From contig JAJPHT010000020.1 in the NCBI GenBank assembly GCA_021325135.1, positions 87,377 to 151,376 on the forward strand: 64,000 nucleotides of DNA. The letters run 5' to 3'. Positions within the stretch are counted from its first letter, which is position 1; every line of letters begins with the position of its first letter. The stretch comes from Pseudomonadota bacterium (GTDB lineage: Archaea > Thermoplasmatota > SW-10-69-26 > JACQPN01 > JAJPHT01). Below are positions 1 through 8,564 of the stretch, piece after piece. The notes beneath the pieces are model-generated. The model was given only the letters and a program-made list of their open reading frames with translations, was not told the DNA's origin and searched no databases. The translations under genes were made by a program, and so were the position numbers.

Positions 1-1197
1 GCGAAGCTCCGCAAGCTCGCGCTGCACGTCGCTGGCGCGGCCCGCGGTGCGGCTGATGGTGTCGCGAAGGCGCTCCAGCTTGCCCTCCGCCAACGAGAGG
101 GCTGAGGCCTTCTCGTCGCGCTGCGCCACGAGCGCGTCGCGCTCCTTGGCGTACCGGGCGATCTCCTTCTCCTGGCGCTTGAGGTCGGCGCCCGCCTCCT
201 GGCGAGCGCCCTTGAGCTCCACGATCTCCTGCTGGGAGTAGTTCAGCCGCTCGGAGGCCTGGATGGCGGCCTTCTTCAACGCCTCGATCTTCTGCTTGAG
301 GTCCTTGGCCTCGGGGCCGGCGCGCTCCACGATCTGGCGCTCGACCTCGTTGAGCGCGGCGTCGACCTCGCGCACGCGGGCCAGGAGGGCCTCCACCTGG
401 CGCTCCAGGTCGTCGCGCTCCGCGGTCTCGCTCTCGATGAGGCCCTGCACGTTCTGGAGCTCGACCTCCAGGAAGTCCTTCCTGCGCTTGGCGTGCTTCA
501 CGCGGGCGAGGTCCAGGTCGTCCTTGACGGTCTTGTACTTGAGGGCCTGGTCGCGCTCGCGGGCCAGGGTGTGGAGCTGCGCGTCGATCTCGGTGAGCAC
601 GATGCGGATGTGCTCCAGGTTCTGCTCGACGGCGGCGCGCTCCTTGTTGGCCTTCTCGATGTCCGCGTCGAAGTTGGTGATGCCGGCGATCTGGTCGATG
701 ATCTGCCGGCGCGCGGCGGGGGGGAGCTCGGTGATGCGCAGGATGTCGCCTTGGCGCACGATGTTGTAGCCCTCGGCGCTGATGCGCGCCTTGGAGAGCA
801 GCTCGTCGAACTCGGTGAGGCTGCTGGCGCGGCCGTTGACGTAGAAGTGGGAGTACGAGTTCTCGACGTTGCTCTTGGAGAGCACGACGCGGCGCGTCAG
901 CGAGACCTCGTCCGCGTCCACGGGGATCACGCGGTCGCGGTTGTCGAAGACCAGGCTGACCTGGCAGTAGGTGGCGGGCTTGCGCTCCTTGCCGCCGTTG
1001 AAGATGAGGTCGGTGAGCTTGCCGGCCCGGATGGCCTTGTTGGACTTGGGGCCCAGCACGAAGAGGACGGCGTCGCCGATGTTGGATTTCCCCGAGCCGT
1101 TGGGGCCGGTGATGGCGGTGAAGCCGTCGAGGAAGGGGATGGACAGCTTCCGTCCGAAGGACTTGAAGTTCTCCATCTCCACGCGCTTCAGGTGCAC
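1..1197 (-). CDS. smc: Chromosome segregation protein SMC (N-terminal part, cut by window edge)
   Basis: The visible 399 codons encode the ATP-binding head and the start of the coiled coil of SMC, the ring-forming ATPase that organises and segregates chromosomes. The Walker A motif GPNGSGKSN lies at about residues 31-39. It is followed by a conserved head domain with VRQGDI, then from about residue 170 a long heptad-like Glu/Lys/Arg/Leu-rich coiled coil that continues past base 1. The start is a GTG at 1195-1197 preceded by GGAGGTG, a good Shine-Dalgarno. The hinge, second coil and Walker B/signature half lie outside the window, as would any scpA partner. The family call is secure. Confidence 0.95.
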   Translation of the reverse strand, partial: MHLKRVEMENFKSFGRKLSIPFLDGFTAITGPNGSGKSNIGDAVLFVLGPKSNKAIRAGKLTDLIFNGGKERKPATYCQVSLVFDNRDRVIPVDADEVSLTRRVVLSKSNVENSYSHFYVNGRASSLTEFDELLSKARISAEGYNIVRQGDILRITELPPAARRQIIDQIAGITNFDADIEKANKERAAVEQNLEHIRIVLTEIDAQLHTLARERDQALKYKTVKDDLDLARVKHAKRRKDFLEVELQNVQGLIESETAERDDLERQVEALLARVREVDAALNEVERQIVERAGPEAKDLKQKIEALKKAAIQASERLNYSQQEIVELKGARQEAGADLKRQEKEIARYAKERDALVAQRDEKASALSLAEGKLERLRDTISRTAGRASDVQRELAELR

Positions 1198-1512
1198 GGG
1201 GCCACCTCCGCCTCGGACTCTTCCCTGAGGTGGAACTCAAGGTGCACTGGCGATCCCATCCAGCCTGGAACCAGGCACGCCCCCGTCATATGCATATCGT
1301 TCTGCGCCCATCGGAAACACCGGAACAGGGTCAAGCCCGCCGGGGCCGCGCCGAAACTACTCTCGGGGGGCGGTCGCATGCCTCCAGCCAGGCAACCCGG
1401 AGGTCATGACCCTTCTCCGGGAATCGCCGAGAGAAGCCCCTCCAGGACCCCAACAAAGACCCCCTGCGGGAGCCATCCTGGGCCTCTGCCAGGCGGCCTG
1501 CCCGCCAGGGGG

Positions 1513-1629
1513 CTAGAGGTGCATCGAGCAGACGCCCCGGGCGCACTTGGGGCAGCCGGGCACGGGGCGGGCGTCCTTGGACTTCTTGCCCATGGTCGTC
1601 ACCATGTGGCCGTACTTCCGGCGGGGCAC
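1513..1629 (-). CDS. Putative 38-aa basic Cys microprotein
   Basis: A short frame starts with GTG at 1627-1629 and encodes a basic N-terminus (MPRRKYGH...) and a C-terminal CPKCARGVC segment, a plausible zinc site. A box reading GGAGATAGC on the minus strand (1652-1660) sits 23-31 bases before the GTG. The same sequence lies before the permease at 40056, which fits a leaderless transcript. It stands alone in the long gap between smc and the next plus-strand gene. No function is recognised. Shortness makes it uncertain. Confidence 0.4.
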   Translation of the reverse strand: MPRRKYGHMVTTMGKKSKDARPVPGCPKCARGVCSMHL

Positions 1630-1734
1630 GCGGATCGCATGGCCGCGCCGGGCTATCTCCCTTCGCGGGGGGCTTCCCGTGGGACGCCTCCGGCGGGTGG
1701 GAGAAATGCCCAGTGCGGTGCCCATTCCGCCGCC

Positions 1735-1965
1735 CGGGGCCAAATCCAGATTGGAATTCTGCACAGTGTTGAGAATTCTTGTGAAATTTTTGAACCTGGG
1801 AGCAGATGAATCTTTTAGCGCCGAAATCAACCAAATTATTCGATCTGCATCCGCTTTCTCTCCCAATCTTTCTCATTTTTCTTCTTGAAAAAACACCTAC
1901 AATCTATTTCTCGCGTTATCTTTATCTCCTAAATTCATTATGTTGGTTTGGGAGCAATTTCGGGC
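1735..1965. other. AT-rich stretch in the smc / secreted-gene gap
   Basis: This roughly 230-base stretch is strikingly A/T-rich, with T-rich runs on the plus strand such as TTTCTCATTTTTCTTC, in a window that is otherwise very GC-rich. It lies between divergent genes, so it could hold promoters. It could also be recently acquired DNA or an easily melted element. I see no convincing gene or recognisable origin repeats. The rest of the 1198-2005 gap holds only the microprotein at 1513-1629. Confidence 0.5.
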
Positions 1966-2005
1966 GGCTGAGGGCCGTCGCTGGACTGCCCCAGGGAACG
2001 ATCCC

Positions 2006-2731
2006 ATGCGAACTCTGATCGGTAGAAAGCCAACCGCCCTGATCTTGATCGCCATCGTGGGTACTGTCTCGTTGCTCGCCCCCACGGCACAGTCGGCTCT
2101 TCCGGGCGCTTCGACCGTCCACGCCGTGGTCACAGGGGGCTTCAACCCCACTGGAGATGGACGCTGCGACGGCAGTATGTCGGTGACGACCGATCGGCCG
2201 CTCCTCGCGACGGAGAATGCCATCGTTCTCGTCCAGGTCAATCGCTGCGAGATCACGTCTGCAAGCGTGATCGCGGACCCCGTTCCCCGCACCCGATACG
2301 ACCCCTGCGCGGATGGCTGCTCCAAAGGGGAAGGGGACGCCCCTGCCCGCACGACCCTGATCGCCGGTCATGCGGAATGGGACACCCGGCACTGCTCGGA
2401 GAGTTGCGGGAAGACGAGCAGCCTCGTCATCGACGTTTACCAGCAATACCATGCAGCGGACGGCGACAACCTTCAGAGCGACGACACGGGCGTGAATTGC
2501 GCCACCACCAACGACTATCAGGTGGACACGTGCGAGAATTTCCAGGGGACCACGTACGGAAGCGAGCTCTCGACCCTCGGCAAGAGCCACGTTCAAACTT
2601 CTCCGCAGAGTTACATCTACGATCTTTATGGTTACGCGACGCTCTACACCTACTTCGATGGCAGGCATCGGATGGAGTGCGCCTTCAGCGGAAATGCCGC
2701 CTACGATACGACGCAGGTAACGTGTACCTAA
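2006..2731 (+). CDS. Secreted Cys-containing protein of unknown function
   Basis: Encodes 241 aa. A basic N-terminus and a hydrophobic stretch ending near AQSA (residues 1-31) form a clear Sec signal peptide. The mature part is polar, rich in Thr, Ser, Asp and Tyr, with scattered Cys suited to disulfides outside the cell (CADGC, RHCSESC, VNC, DTC, MEC, VTC). No domain is recognised. The ATG at 2006 is chosen because the signal peptide begins there; an upstream in-frame ATG at 1940 would put polar residues before it. It is followed 15 bases later by another secreted-protein gene, so the two are probably co-transcribed. Its lower GC content than its neighbours hints at acquisition. Confidence 0.75.
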   Translation: MRTLIGRKPTALILIAIVGTVSLLAPTAQSALPGASTVHAVVTGGFNPTGDGRCDGSMSVTTDRPLLATENAIVLVQVNRCEITSASVIADPVPRTRYDPCADGCSKGEGDAPARTTLIAGHAEWDTRHCSESCGKTSSLVIDVYQQYHAADGDNLQSDDTGVNCATTNDYQVDTCENFQGTTYGSELSTLGKSHVQTSPQSYIYDLYGYATLYTYFDGRHRMECAFSGNAAYDTTQVTCT

Positions 2732-2746
2732 CAGGAGGGGACAAGC

Positions 2747-3118
2747 ATGAAGCTGGCCTTGGGATGTCTGGGATTGCTGTTGGCGCTCTCCGTCAGCTCC
2801 GGCGTCGCGCCCGCCACCGGCGGCGTGAGCTACGGGGTCTCCGTGGGCCCGGCCTTCGTCTGGGGTCACTGGGCGCAGACGCCGGAGGGGTGCCAGGGTG
2901 GCGGCGGCGCGTCGGTCCTCAGCGACAACGACGGCCCCCGCCGCGTCGTGACGGAGGACAGGCTCCCCGGCTGCGGGCACGTCCGCGTCTGGGTCTACGA
3001 GCAGCCGCCCGCGAGCCGGTTTTGCGTCGATTCCTGCCCGTCGCGCATCGGGACCCCGTCCCTGGAGGAGGTCCGCGCAAGCTGGACGCTCATCGCGGGG
3101 CCCGTGGATTTGGGGTAG
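2747..3118 (+). CDS. Small secreted protein, paralogue of the one at 44418
   Basis: Encodes 123 aa with an N-terminal signal peptide (residues 1-23) and four Cys in the mature part. The start is supported by GGAGGGG about six bases before the ATG. The C-terminal half matches the product of 44418-44801: spaced Cys, a V-V-YE-P segment, and an ending of the form P-S-x2-E-x2-ASW-x-(I/V)-AGP. This defines a small family of exported proteins within the window. It lies just behind another secreted gene at 2006. Function unknown. Confidence 0.75.
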   Translation: MKLALGCLGLLLALSVSSGVAPATGGVSYGVSVGPAFVWGHWAQTPEGCQGGGGASVLSDNDGPRRVVTEDRLPGCGHVRVWVYEQPPASRFCVDSCPSRIGTPSLEEVRASWTLIAGPVDLG

Positions 3119-3125
3119 CGGCGCC

Positions 3126-4460
3126 TCAGTTGGCGCTGCTCTGCGCCTCGTCCCCGGGAGCGAGGCACCCGAAGCCCACGACGCTGGTGCCGGCCTTCAC
3201 GTCGTTGACGTAGAGGAGGCCGCGGTGGACGATGACGTCCCAGACGTTGTCGAACGCGGTGGCGCCGTCCGCGGCGGGGTCCTTGGGGACGAGGTGCGCC
3301 ATGGGGGCGATCGTCGCCGTGTCCGCCAGGGGGACGCCGCCCAGCGCGCTGAGGTTGAAGACGTAGACGCCGTGGGAGTAGTGCGCGACGTAGAGCTTGT
3401 CCCCTACGATCTGGATGTTGTGCTCGGGCGAGGCGGGCATGGCGTCGCTGGCGTGCCACTGGGCAAGGAGGATCGGCGTCTGGAAGCTCGTGGCGTCGTA
3501 GATGGAGAGCCAGTTGCTGCCCACCTCCTGGATCATGGCGACGAGGCGGCGGTCGCCCACCTTCTGGCCCACGACGGTGTGCGTGTAGCCCTGCGCGGGG
3601 CCGAGGTTGGGGACGAGGGCGAGCATCTGCGGGCTCTTGGGGTCGCTCACGTCGTAGGCGCCCCACCCTTCGAAGCCGTTGGCGACGTACAGCACGGGCT
3701 TGTGGAGGATCTCGTCCCACACGAGGCTCATGTCGTGGGGCCCCAGGGGGCCGCCGCCCAGGGGCACGTCGCCCACCTGCCCCACGGGCACGAGCTTGCG
3801 CGCGTCGCCTTCGCCCGAGAGCTGGAGGACCCAGACGCCCGTGTTGTCGTTGGGCGCCACGAAGACGTAGTCCTTCCCCGCGATGCGCGCCGTGGTGAGC
3901 ATGTGCATGTTGGTGTCGGGGAACGCGGTGGCGGGCGTGGGGTAGGTGAAGACGCTCACCAGCCTCGGCGCGACGCCCGCGCGCTCGATCTCGTCCGCGC
4001 TGAGGTTCGCTGCAACGACGGGCGAGACGTCCACGAGGTCGATGGTGGCCGTGTGCCCCACGACGGCGCTGCGGTTGTCGGGCATCCACTTCACGTCGTA
4101 GGCGCTCTTCTCCTGGCTCTGGTAGGTCGCGACCTTCTGCGGGTGCAGCGGGTCCGCGACGCTCACGACCTCGAAGCCCCCGTCGGCGTAGCGCGCCGCG
4201 AGGAGCCAGTCGCCGCGCGCGTCGATCTCGCCGTGGATGCCCGGCGTGCCGTACTCCACCTGCGCGAGGGGCTTCAGGTTCTCGCTGGTCTTGTCGGCGG
4301 GCACGCCCGTCGCGACGCACGGCACGCCCGCCAGGAGCCCGGCCACGGTGGCGTCCAGGGCGGCCTTCGCGGACGCAGGGTCGAGGGGGCCCTGGGCCGC
4401 GGGCTGGATGCAGCCCGGAAGGAGGACCGCCAGGGCGAGGAGGGCGAGGAGCGCGCGCAT
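3126..4460 (-). CDS. LVIVD-repeat beta-propeller lipoprotein
   Basis: Encodes 444 aa beginning with a lipoprotein signal ending in LLPGC, so the mature protein is probably lipid-anchored outside the membrane. The body is a run of beta-propeller-like blades of the LVIVD/YncE kind, with recurring pieces such as VVSVADPLHPQKVATY, YDVSDPKSPQMLA and YVFVAPNDN. His residues recur (NMHMLT, GPHDMSL, GYTHTV, PEHNIQI, AHYSHG). Such proteins usually bind ligands or partners; no enzymatic function can be assigned. The start at 4460 is chosen from the lipobox. A longer open frame upstream is a GC-rich extension. Confidence 0.8.
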   Translation of the reverse strand: MRALLALLALAVLLPGCIQPAAQGPLDPASAKAALDATVAGLLAGVPCVATGVPADKTSENLKPLAQVEYGTPGIHGEIDARGDWLLAARYADGGFEVVSVADPLHPQKVATYQSQEKSAYDVKWMPDNRSAVVGHTATIDLVDVSPVVAANLSADEIERAGVAPRLVSVFTYPTPATAFPDTNMHMLTTARIAGKDYVFVAPNDNTGVWVLQLSGEGDARKLVPVGQVGDVPLGGGPLGPHDMSLVWDEILHKPVLYVANGFEGWGAYDVSDPKSPQMLALVPNLGPAQGYTHTVVGQKVGDRRLVAMIQEVGSNWLSIYDATSFQTPILLAQWHASDAMPASPEHNIQIVGDKLYVAHYSHGVYVFNLSALGGVPLADTATIAPMAHLVPKDPAADGATAFDNVWDVIVHRGLLYVNDVKAGTSVVGFGCLAPGDEAQSSAN

Positions 4461-4562
4461 GCCCCGCGCACCGGCCGCCGGCACAAAGCGGTTTCCTGCA
4501 TCGCCCTGCCCCATCCTCCCCTGGGCCGGCAGCTTCTTGCGGCCCCCCGGGATGGGCAGCGC

Positions 4563-5015
4563 ATGCCCCCGGCCTTCCTCCAGGTCGCGATCCCCGTCCT
4601 GTACGTCTACGACGAGGGGGCGCTGCCCGAGGCTCCGCCCGGCTTCGACATGAGCCTCCTGCCCGTCATCAGCCGGGCGCTCAAGGAGCACGCGAACACC
4701 AGCAAGGTCACCGTCATCACCGGCGCGCCCACCAGCGCGGACGACCTGCCGCGCGCCTACACGGGCCTCGGCCTCCAGTACGCCAGCATCCAGAAGGCGA
4801 GCCCCGAGGCGGGGAACCTCCTCGTGGCCGAGTTCGTGGCGGACCACTTCGACGCCGAGGCCGTGCTGGAGCACCTCCGGCGCATCGTCGAGGAGCGCCA
4901 GAAGGAGCTGGCCGAGAGCGTCGAGGCCCACCGCCGCCGCGCGGGCGCCGACGAGGAGCCCGAAGAGGACGGGGACGACGAGGGGCCCGACGAGAGCCAG
5001 GGCAGCGGCGCCTGA
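4563..5015 (+). CDS. Conserved hypothetical protein with acidic tail
   Basis: Encodes 150 aa. The first 90 residues look like an alternating beta/alpha domain (VAIPVLYVYDEG, KVTVITGAP, ASIQKASPEAGNLLVAEFV). A helical, charged segment follows, and the tail from about residue 125 is almost entirely Glu, Asp and Gly. The ATG at 4563 opens directly into the hydrophobic strand. I do not recognise the family. It is transcribed divergently from the propeller lipoprotein and convergent with the YegP-like gene. Confidence 0.65.
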   Translation: MPPAFLQVAIPVLYVYDEGALPEAPPGFDMSLLPVISRALKEHANTSKVTVITGAPTSADDLPRAYTGLGLQYASIQKASPEAGNLLVAEFVADHFDAEAVLEHLRRIVEERQKELAESVEAHRRRAGADEEPEEDGDDEGPDESQGSGA

Positions 5016-5020
5016 GCGCC

Positions 5021-5347
5021 TCACGCCTCGCGGATGGGCGCCTCGGGCGCGAGCTTGCCCACCAGGGAGAGCCCGTACTCGCAGTCGCTGCGCGCGACGT
5101 AGCCCTCGCCCCCCGTGGCGATGATGTTGCCGTTCTGGTGAACGAGCCGCCAGCGCCACTCGCCCTTCTGGTCCGCGTAGACCTCGGTGCGGCCGCCCAT
5201 CCTGCGCACGATGTCGATGCCGTGCACCGCGTCGGCCTTGGCGACGTAGGACTCGCTGGAGACCGCGATGATCTTCGAGTTCTCGGCCAGGAGGCGCCAG
5301 CGCCACTCGCCCGCGTTGTCCTTGAAGACCTGGAATTGGCTGGTCAT
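5021..5347 (-). CDS. YegP/DUF1508-type protein with two tandem repeats
   Basis: Encodes 108 aa built of two copies of the YegP (DUF1508) repeat, each about 45 residues. Both copies contain GEWRWRL, then (K/N)IIA, then (S/G)E(S/G)YV, then a helix with D-x2-(H/Y)G. The family is small and cytosolic with an unclear, possibly stress-related, role. The ATG at 5345-5347 gives the typical length. A GCAACTATGG box (minus strand, 5371-5380) lies 24-33 bases upstream, consistent with a leaderless promoter. The two-repeat form is common. Confidence 0.85.
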   Translation of the reverse strand: MTSQFQVFKDNAGEWRWRLLAENSKIIAVSSESYVAKADAVHGIDIVRRMGGRTEVYADQKGEWRWRLVHQNGNIIATGGEGYVARSDCEYGLSLVGKLAPEAPIREA

Positions 5348-5453
5348 CGGGCCAGGCAGGCGGCCAACGTCCATAGTTGCGCGCACGGTGGAGGCCGGCT
5401 CTCCCCTGGCTTTCCCGCTCCCGGGAGCTCCGCCCCGTTTGATCTCCGCATCT

Positions 5454-5513
5454 CCGAATCGCCGAATCTCCGCCTGAGACATCGTCCCATCACGGAGATT
5501 CGGAGATTCGGGG
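5454..5513. repeat. Inverted repeat (20-nt arms, 20-nt loop)
   Basis: Left arm 5454-5473 and right arm 5494-5513 are complementary at 18 of 20 positions. Each arm itself contains a short direct repeat of the type CGAATCTCCG. It lies in the 259-base gap between the divergent YegP-like gene and ubiX, so it is not a simple 3' terminator for either. The rest of the gap shows nothing recognisable. Confidence 0.8.
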
Positions 5514-5606
5514 ACCTTGGGGCGGAGCCCCAGCGGAAAAAGGAGCCAAGGAGCAGCACCCCACCGAGCCCAACCTTCATGATGGACCCCCTGCGATGCG
5601 CGACCC

Positions 5607-6197
5607 ATGAGCCGCGAAGTCGTCCTCGCCATGACCGGCGCCAGCGGCACCCCCTACGGCGTGCGCGCGCTGGAGGCCATGGCCCGCGTCCCGGACCTGC
5701 GCGTGCATCTCATCCTCACGCCCACGGCGGAGCGGCTGCTCCAGTACGAGAGCCGCCTCGACGTGGAGAAGGTGAAGGCCCTCGCCCACGAGGTCCACCG
5801 CAACGACGACTTCTTCGCGCCCGTCGCCAGCGGGAGCCACCGCTTCCGGGGGATGCTGGTGTGCCCCGCGAGCATGAAGCACGTGGGCCTCATGGCGGCC
5901 GGCATCGGGAGCGACCTCGTCGCGCGCACGGCGGACGTGTGCCTCAAGGAGCGCCGCCCCCTGGTGATCGTGCCGCGGGAGACGCCCCTCTCCAGCATCC
6001 ACCTGCGCAACCTGCTGACCCTCTCCGAGGCGGGCGCGCACGTCGTCCCCGCCATGCCCGGCTTCTACGTCCTGCCGCAGAGCGTGGACGACCTCGTGAA
6101 CCACGTCGCGGGGAAGGCCCTGGACGCGCTGGGCGTCGAGCACTCGCTCTACCCGCGCTGGAAGGAGCGCGGCGACCTCGCGGGCATGGAGCGCTAG
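5607..6197 (+). CDS. ubiX: Flavin prenyltransferase UbiX
   Basis: Encodes 196 aa, the usual length. UbiX joins dimethylallyl phosphate to reduced FMN to make prenylated FMN, the cofactor of UbiD decarboxylases. The N-terminus carries the flavin-binding MTGASGTPYGVR (residues 9-20). Further hallmarks are VCPASMKHVGLMAAGIGSD and the phosphate-binding loop VPRETPLSSIHLRNLLTLSEAG. The C-terminal GFYVLPQSVDDLVNHVAGKALDALG is also typical. A UbiD is encoded at 57150-58925, so both partners are in the window but not adjacent. The gene ends four bases into the next, convergent gene. Confidence 0.96.
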   Translation: MSREVVLAMTGASGTPYGVRALEAMARVPDLRVHLILTPTAERLLQYESRLDVEKVKALAHEVHRNDDFFAPVASGSHRFRGMLVCPASMKHVGLMAAGIGSDLVARTADVCLKERRPLVIVPRETPLSSIHLRNLLTLSEAGAHVVPAMPGFYVLPQSVDDLVNHVAGKALDALGVEHSLYPRWKERGDLAGMER

Positions 6198-7174
6198 CGC
6201 CGCCGCGCGAGGAGCGCCGCGAGCGCGCCCGTGGCCAAGAGCAGCCCCACCTCGGGCCCCGGCAGCAGGCGGCGCACGATGGGCGCCTCCGCCCACGCGT
6301 CCCACACCTGCACGTCGTACTGGCCGCGGCGCGTCCAGCCGGGCCGCTCGATCCAGAAGCGATCGCGGTCGGAGAGCGTCCCATCGTGGTCGCGGTCGTC
6401 GAAGGTGAAGTTGAACCCGCCCGCCTGCTGCTGCGGCATCGAGGCGCGGAACGCCGCGAGGCGCTCATGCGTCGTCGCGTTGAAGACGCGCACCTCCACC
6501 TCGGCAAGGCTGGGCGCATCGGAGACGAGGTCCGCCCGCCACGAGAAGTTCCCATCGAAAAGGTCCGTGCTGTTGCCCGCCGCGGCGGCGAGGCGTCCCA
6601 CGGGCGAGGGCATGCGGAACGCGGCGCGCGGGCCGTAGGAGGCCTCCGCCGTGACGTTGCCGCCCGGGCTCTCCAGGCGCAGGCTCGTGATGCGGTCGTG
6701 GCGGTCCACGGTGGCGCTCATGCCGCCCACGCTGAGGTTGGTGCCGTTGTAGACCGCCACCACGTCGGAGCCCTCCGTGCGGGCGGAGGTGACGTTGAGC
6801 TGCGGCAGCAGAAGGAGCGGCGAGCCGAAGCGGCTCGCGTCCAGCGGGCACGCGCCGGGGCGTTGCGCGAGGGGCTTGCCGTCCACGACGCGCACGACGT
6901 CCTCGCCGCGGCAGTAGAAGTCCAGGGCGAAGCCCGCGACGCTCATGTTGAAGTGGCGCGCGCCGTCGCGGCCCACCTCCAGCGTGAAGCCCACGGTGTA
7001 GCCGTTGGACGTGGCGTTGCCCGAGAGCTTCGAGAGCGCGCCGCCCGCGGGGCCGAGGTCCTGCGCGAAGCCGTCCAGCGCGCGGCGGGCGCGCTCCTCG
7101 GGCGTGCCGCTGGGCAGGCCCAGGCAGCCGACGAGGAGGAGGGCTCCGAAGGCGAGCGCGACGAGGCGCGGCAC
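6194..7174 (-). CDS. Lipoprotein with C-terminal PGP-type membrane anchor
   Basis: Encodes 326 aa. It starts (GTG, 7172-7174) with a short lipoprotein signal ending in LLLVGC. The middle is an extracellular beta-rich domain with several N-x-T/S sites and a calcium-site-like DDRDHDGTLSDRD. The C-terminus reads LPGP, a hydrophobic helix, then RRR: the three-part layout of archaeosortase/PGF-CTERM-like sorting signals, though the motif is not canonical. Having both a lipobox and such a tail is unusual. The function of the soluble domain is unknown. It is convergent with ubiX. Confidence 0.75.
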   Translation of the reverse strand: MPRLVALAFGALLLVGCLGLPSGTPEERARRALDGFAQDLGPAGGALSKLSGNATSNGYTVGFTLEVGRDGARHFNMSVAGFALDFYCRGEDVVRVVDGKPLAQRPGACPLDASRFGSPLLLLPQLNVTSARTEGSDVVAVYNGTNLSVGGMSATVDRHDRITSLRLESPGGNVTAEASYGPRAAFRMPSPVGRLAAAAGNSTDLFDGNFSWRADLVSDAPSLAEVEVRVFNATTHERLAAFRASMPQQQAGGFNFTFDDRDHDGTLSDRDRFWIERPGWTRRGQYDVQVWDAWAEAPIVRRLLPGPEVGLLLATGALAALLARRR

Positions 7175-7211
7175 GCTCCGGAAGCGGGCGCTGCGCGGAT
7201 CAGGCCTTCGA

Positions 7212-8483
7212 TCAGTGGTGGAACAGCGCCGCGATGTGCGCGATGGGGTGCTCCGAGAACTCCTGCACGACGGGGCCGCCCACGTAGAGGACCATGGCGA
7301 CGGTGACGCCGAACTTGATCAGCGTGCCCACCGCGATGCCGCCCATGTACTTGCGGAACTTCATGCCCGAGACGGCGAACACGTAGAGCAGCACGTCGGG
7401 GATCAGCGGGAGGGCGTTGATGACGACGAGGATCCAGAAGCCGCGCTTCTCCGCGTTGCGGTTCATCCAGTCGACGGCGCGCTTCATGCGCGGGCTCTTC
7501 TTGGTCTTCTTGTGGATCTCGTGGTTGAGCGAGTCGCCCAGGAGATACACGAGCCAGACGCCCACCATGCGGCCCACGAACGCCGCCACGAAGGCGAGGA
7601 TGGCCCCGTCCGCGACGACGGAGAGGATGAGGAGCACTTCCGCCGGGATGGGGACGCCCATCGCCGTGAGGACGTTGGCGCCCGCGTTCTTCAGCGCGCT
7701 GACCCACGTGGGAAGCAGGTCGCGCGCGATCACCGCGAGGCCGAACGTGACGACGAGGATGCCCGCGGTGAGGCCGATGGCGGCGAGGAAGAGCATGACG
7801 CCCTTCTCTTCGTTGGTCAGGCGCGTGGGGTCGCGGAAGCCCTTCTTCATCACGCGGCGGCCCGTGCGCCCGCCCAGCGCCGCGCCCGTGGAGAGGCTGC
7901 GCTGCACGATGGCGTCGGGGATGGCCACGGAGCCGCGCATGACCTTGTGGAGCGTGCGGACGCCGGCCATGCCGACCTTGGCCTGCACGCGGATGGTGAG
8001 GTGCTTGAACCGCGCCCACGTGCCGCTGCCGTGCGTCTCCTCGCGGCGGCGCTGGAGGCTCGTGTTGAGCTTGTTGCGCAGCTTGGCCGCGAGGCGGTCG
8101 CTGAACGCCTTCTCACGGTCGATCAGCTCCTGCATGAAGCGCTTCTGGACGGTGATCTTCACGTCGACGTTGATCACGTCGTCCAGCGTGCTCTCCAGGT
8201 CGATGCCCGGATCGATGCTGACGATGGTGCTGAACGTGACGCGCACGTCCTCGTCGATGTCCGTGTGGTGGTAGACGCCGTAGGCGCCCTCGCCCTTGGT
8301 GCGGCGGCGGGGCGGGCTCCCCTCCACGAGGTCGCGCCAGTGGAACGGCACGTACTGGATGCCGGGGTGCGGGTGGCGCCCGCGCTTCACGCTGCTCACG
8401 ACGTTCACGATGCCGTAGCTGGGCGTGACGGGGATCGAGGCCGGGTCCTCTGCCTCGGGCCGGGCCGTGGTGGGCGCTTCCAC
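7212..8483 (-). CDS. Membrane protein with C-terminal VTT/DedA-like domain
   Basis: Encodes 423 aa. Residues 1-200 are soluble and charged, with no family recognised. From about residue 230 there are several membrane helices. The region from about 290 to 420 resembles the VTT (SNARE-associated/DedA) fold: an amphipathic region, then INALPLIPDVLLYVFAVSGM and FRKYMGGIAVGTLIKFG, like the usual R-Y-P-G...G motif. DedA/VTT proteins act as lipid scramblases or transporters. The GTG at 8481-8483 is supported by a TTTCTATCGAC box (minus strand, 8503-8513) about 25 bases upstream. The long soluble N-terminus is atypical. Confidence 0.65.
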   Translation of the reverse strand: MEAPTTARPEAEDPASIPVTPSYGIVNVVSSVKRGRHPHPGIQYVPFHWRDLVEGSPPRRRTKGEGAYGVYHHTDIDEDVRVTFSTIVSIDPGIDLESTLDDVINVDVKITVQKRFMQELIDREKAFSDRLAAKLRNKLNTSLQRRREETHGSGTWARFKHLTIRVQAKVGMAGVRTLHKVMRGSVAIPDAIVQRSLSTGAALGGRTGRRVMKKGFRDPTRLTNEEKGVMLFLAAIGLTAGILVVTFGLAVIARDLLPTWVSALKNAGANVLTAMGVPIPAEVLLILSVVADGAILAFVAAFVGRMVGVWLVYLLGDSLNHEIHKKTKKSPRMKRAVDWMNRNAEKRGFWILVVINALPLIPDVLLYVFAVSGMKFRKYMGGIAVGTLIKFGVTVAMVLYVGGPVVQEFSEHPIAHIAALFHH

Positions 8484-8564
8484 AAAGGCAGGTAGGGGTG
8501 GGTCGATAGAAACGTTTCGGGGCGCCGGGAGGGACGCCCTGTGGCGCTGCGCCGGTGCGCGGGG

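Noticed and set aside
1331..1876. A 181-codon minus-strand frame in the smc gap.
   Set aside because: It is Pro/Arg/Gly-biased and lacks a promoter or recognisable domain; only the 38-codon frame inside the gap has a metal motif and a box at the right spacing.
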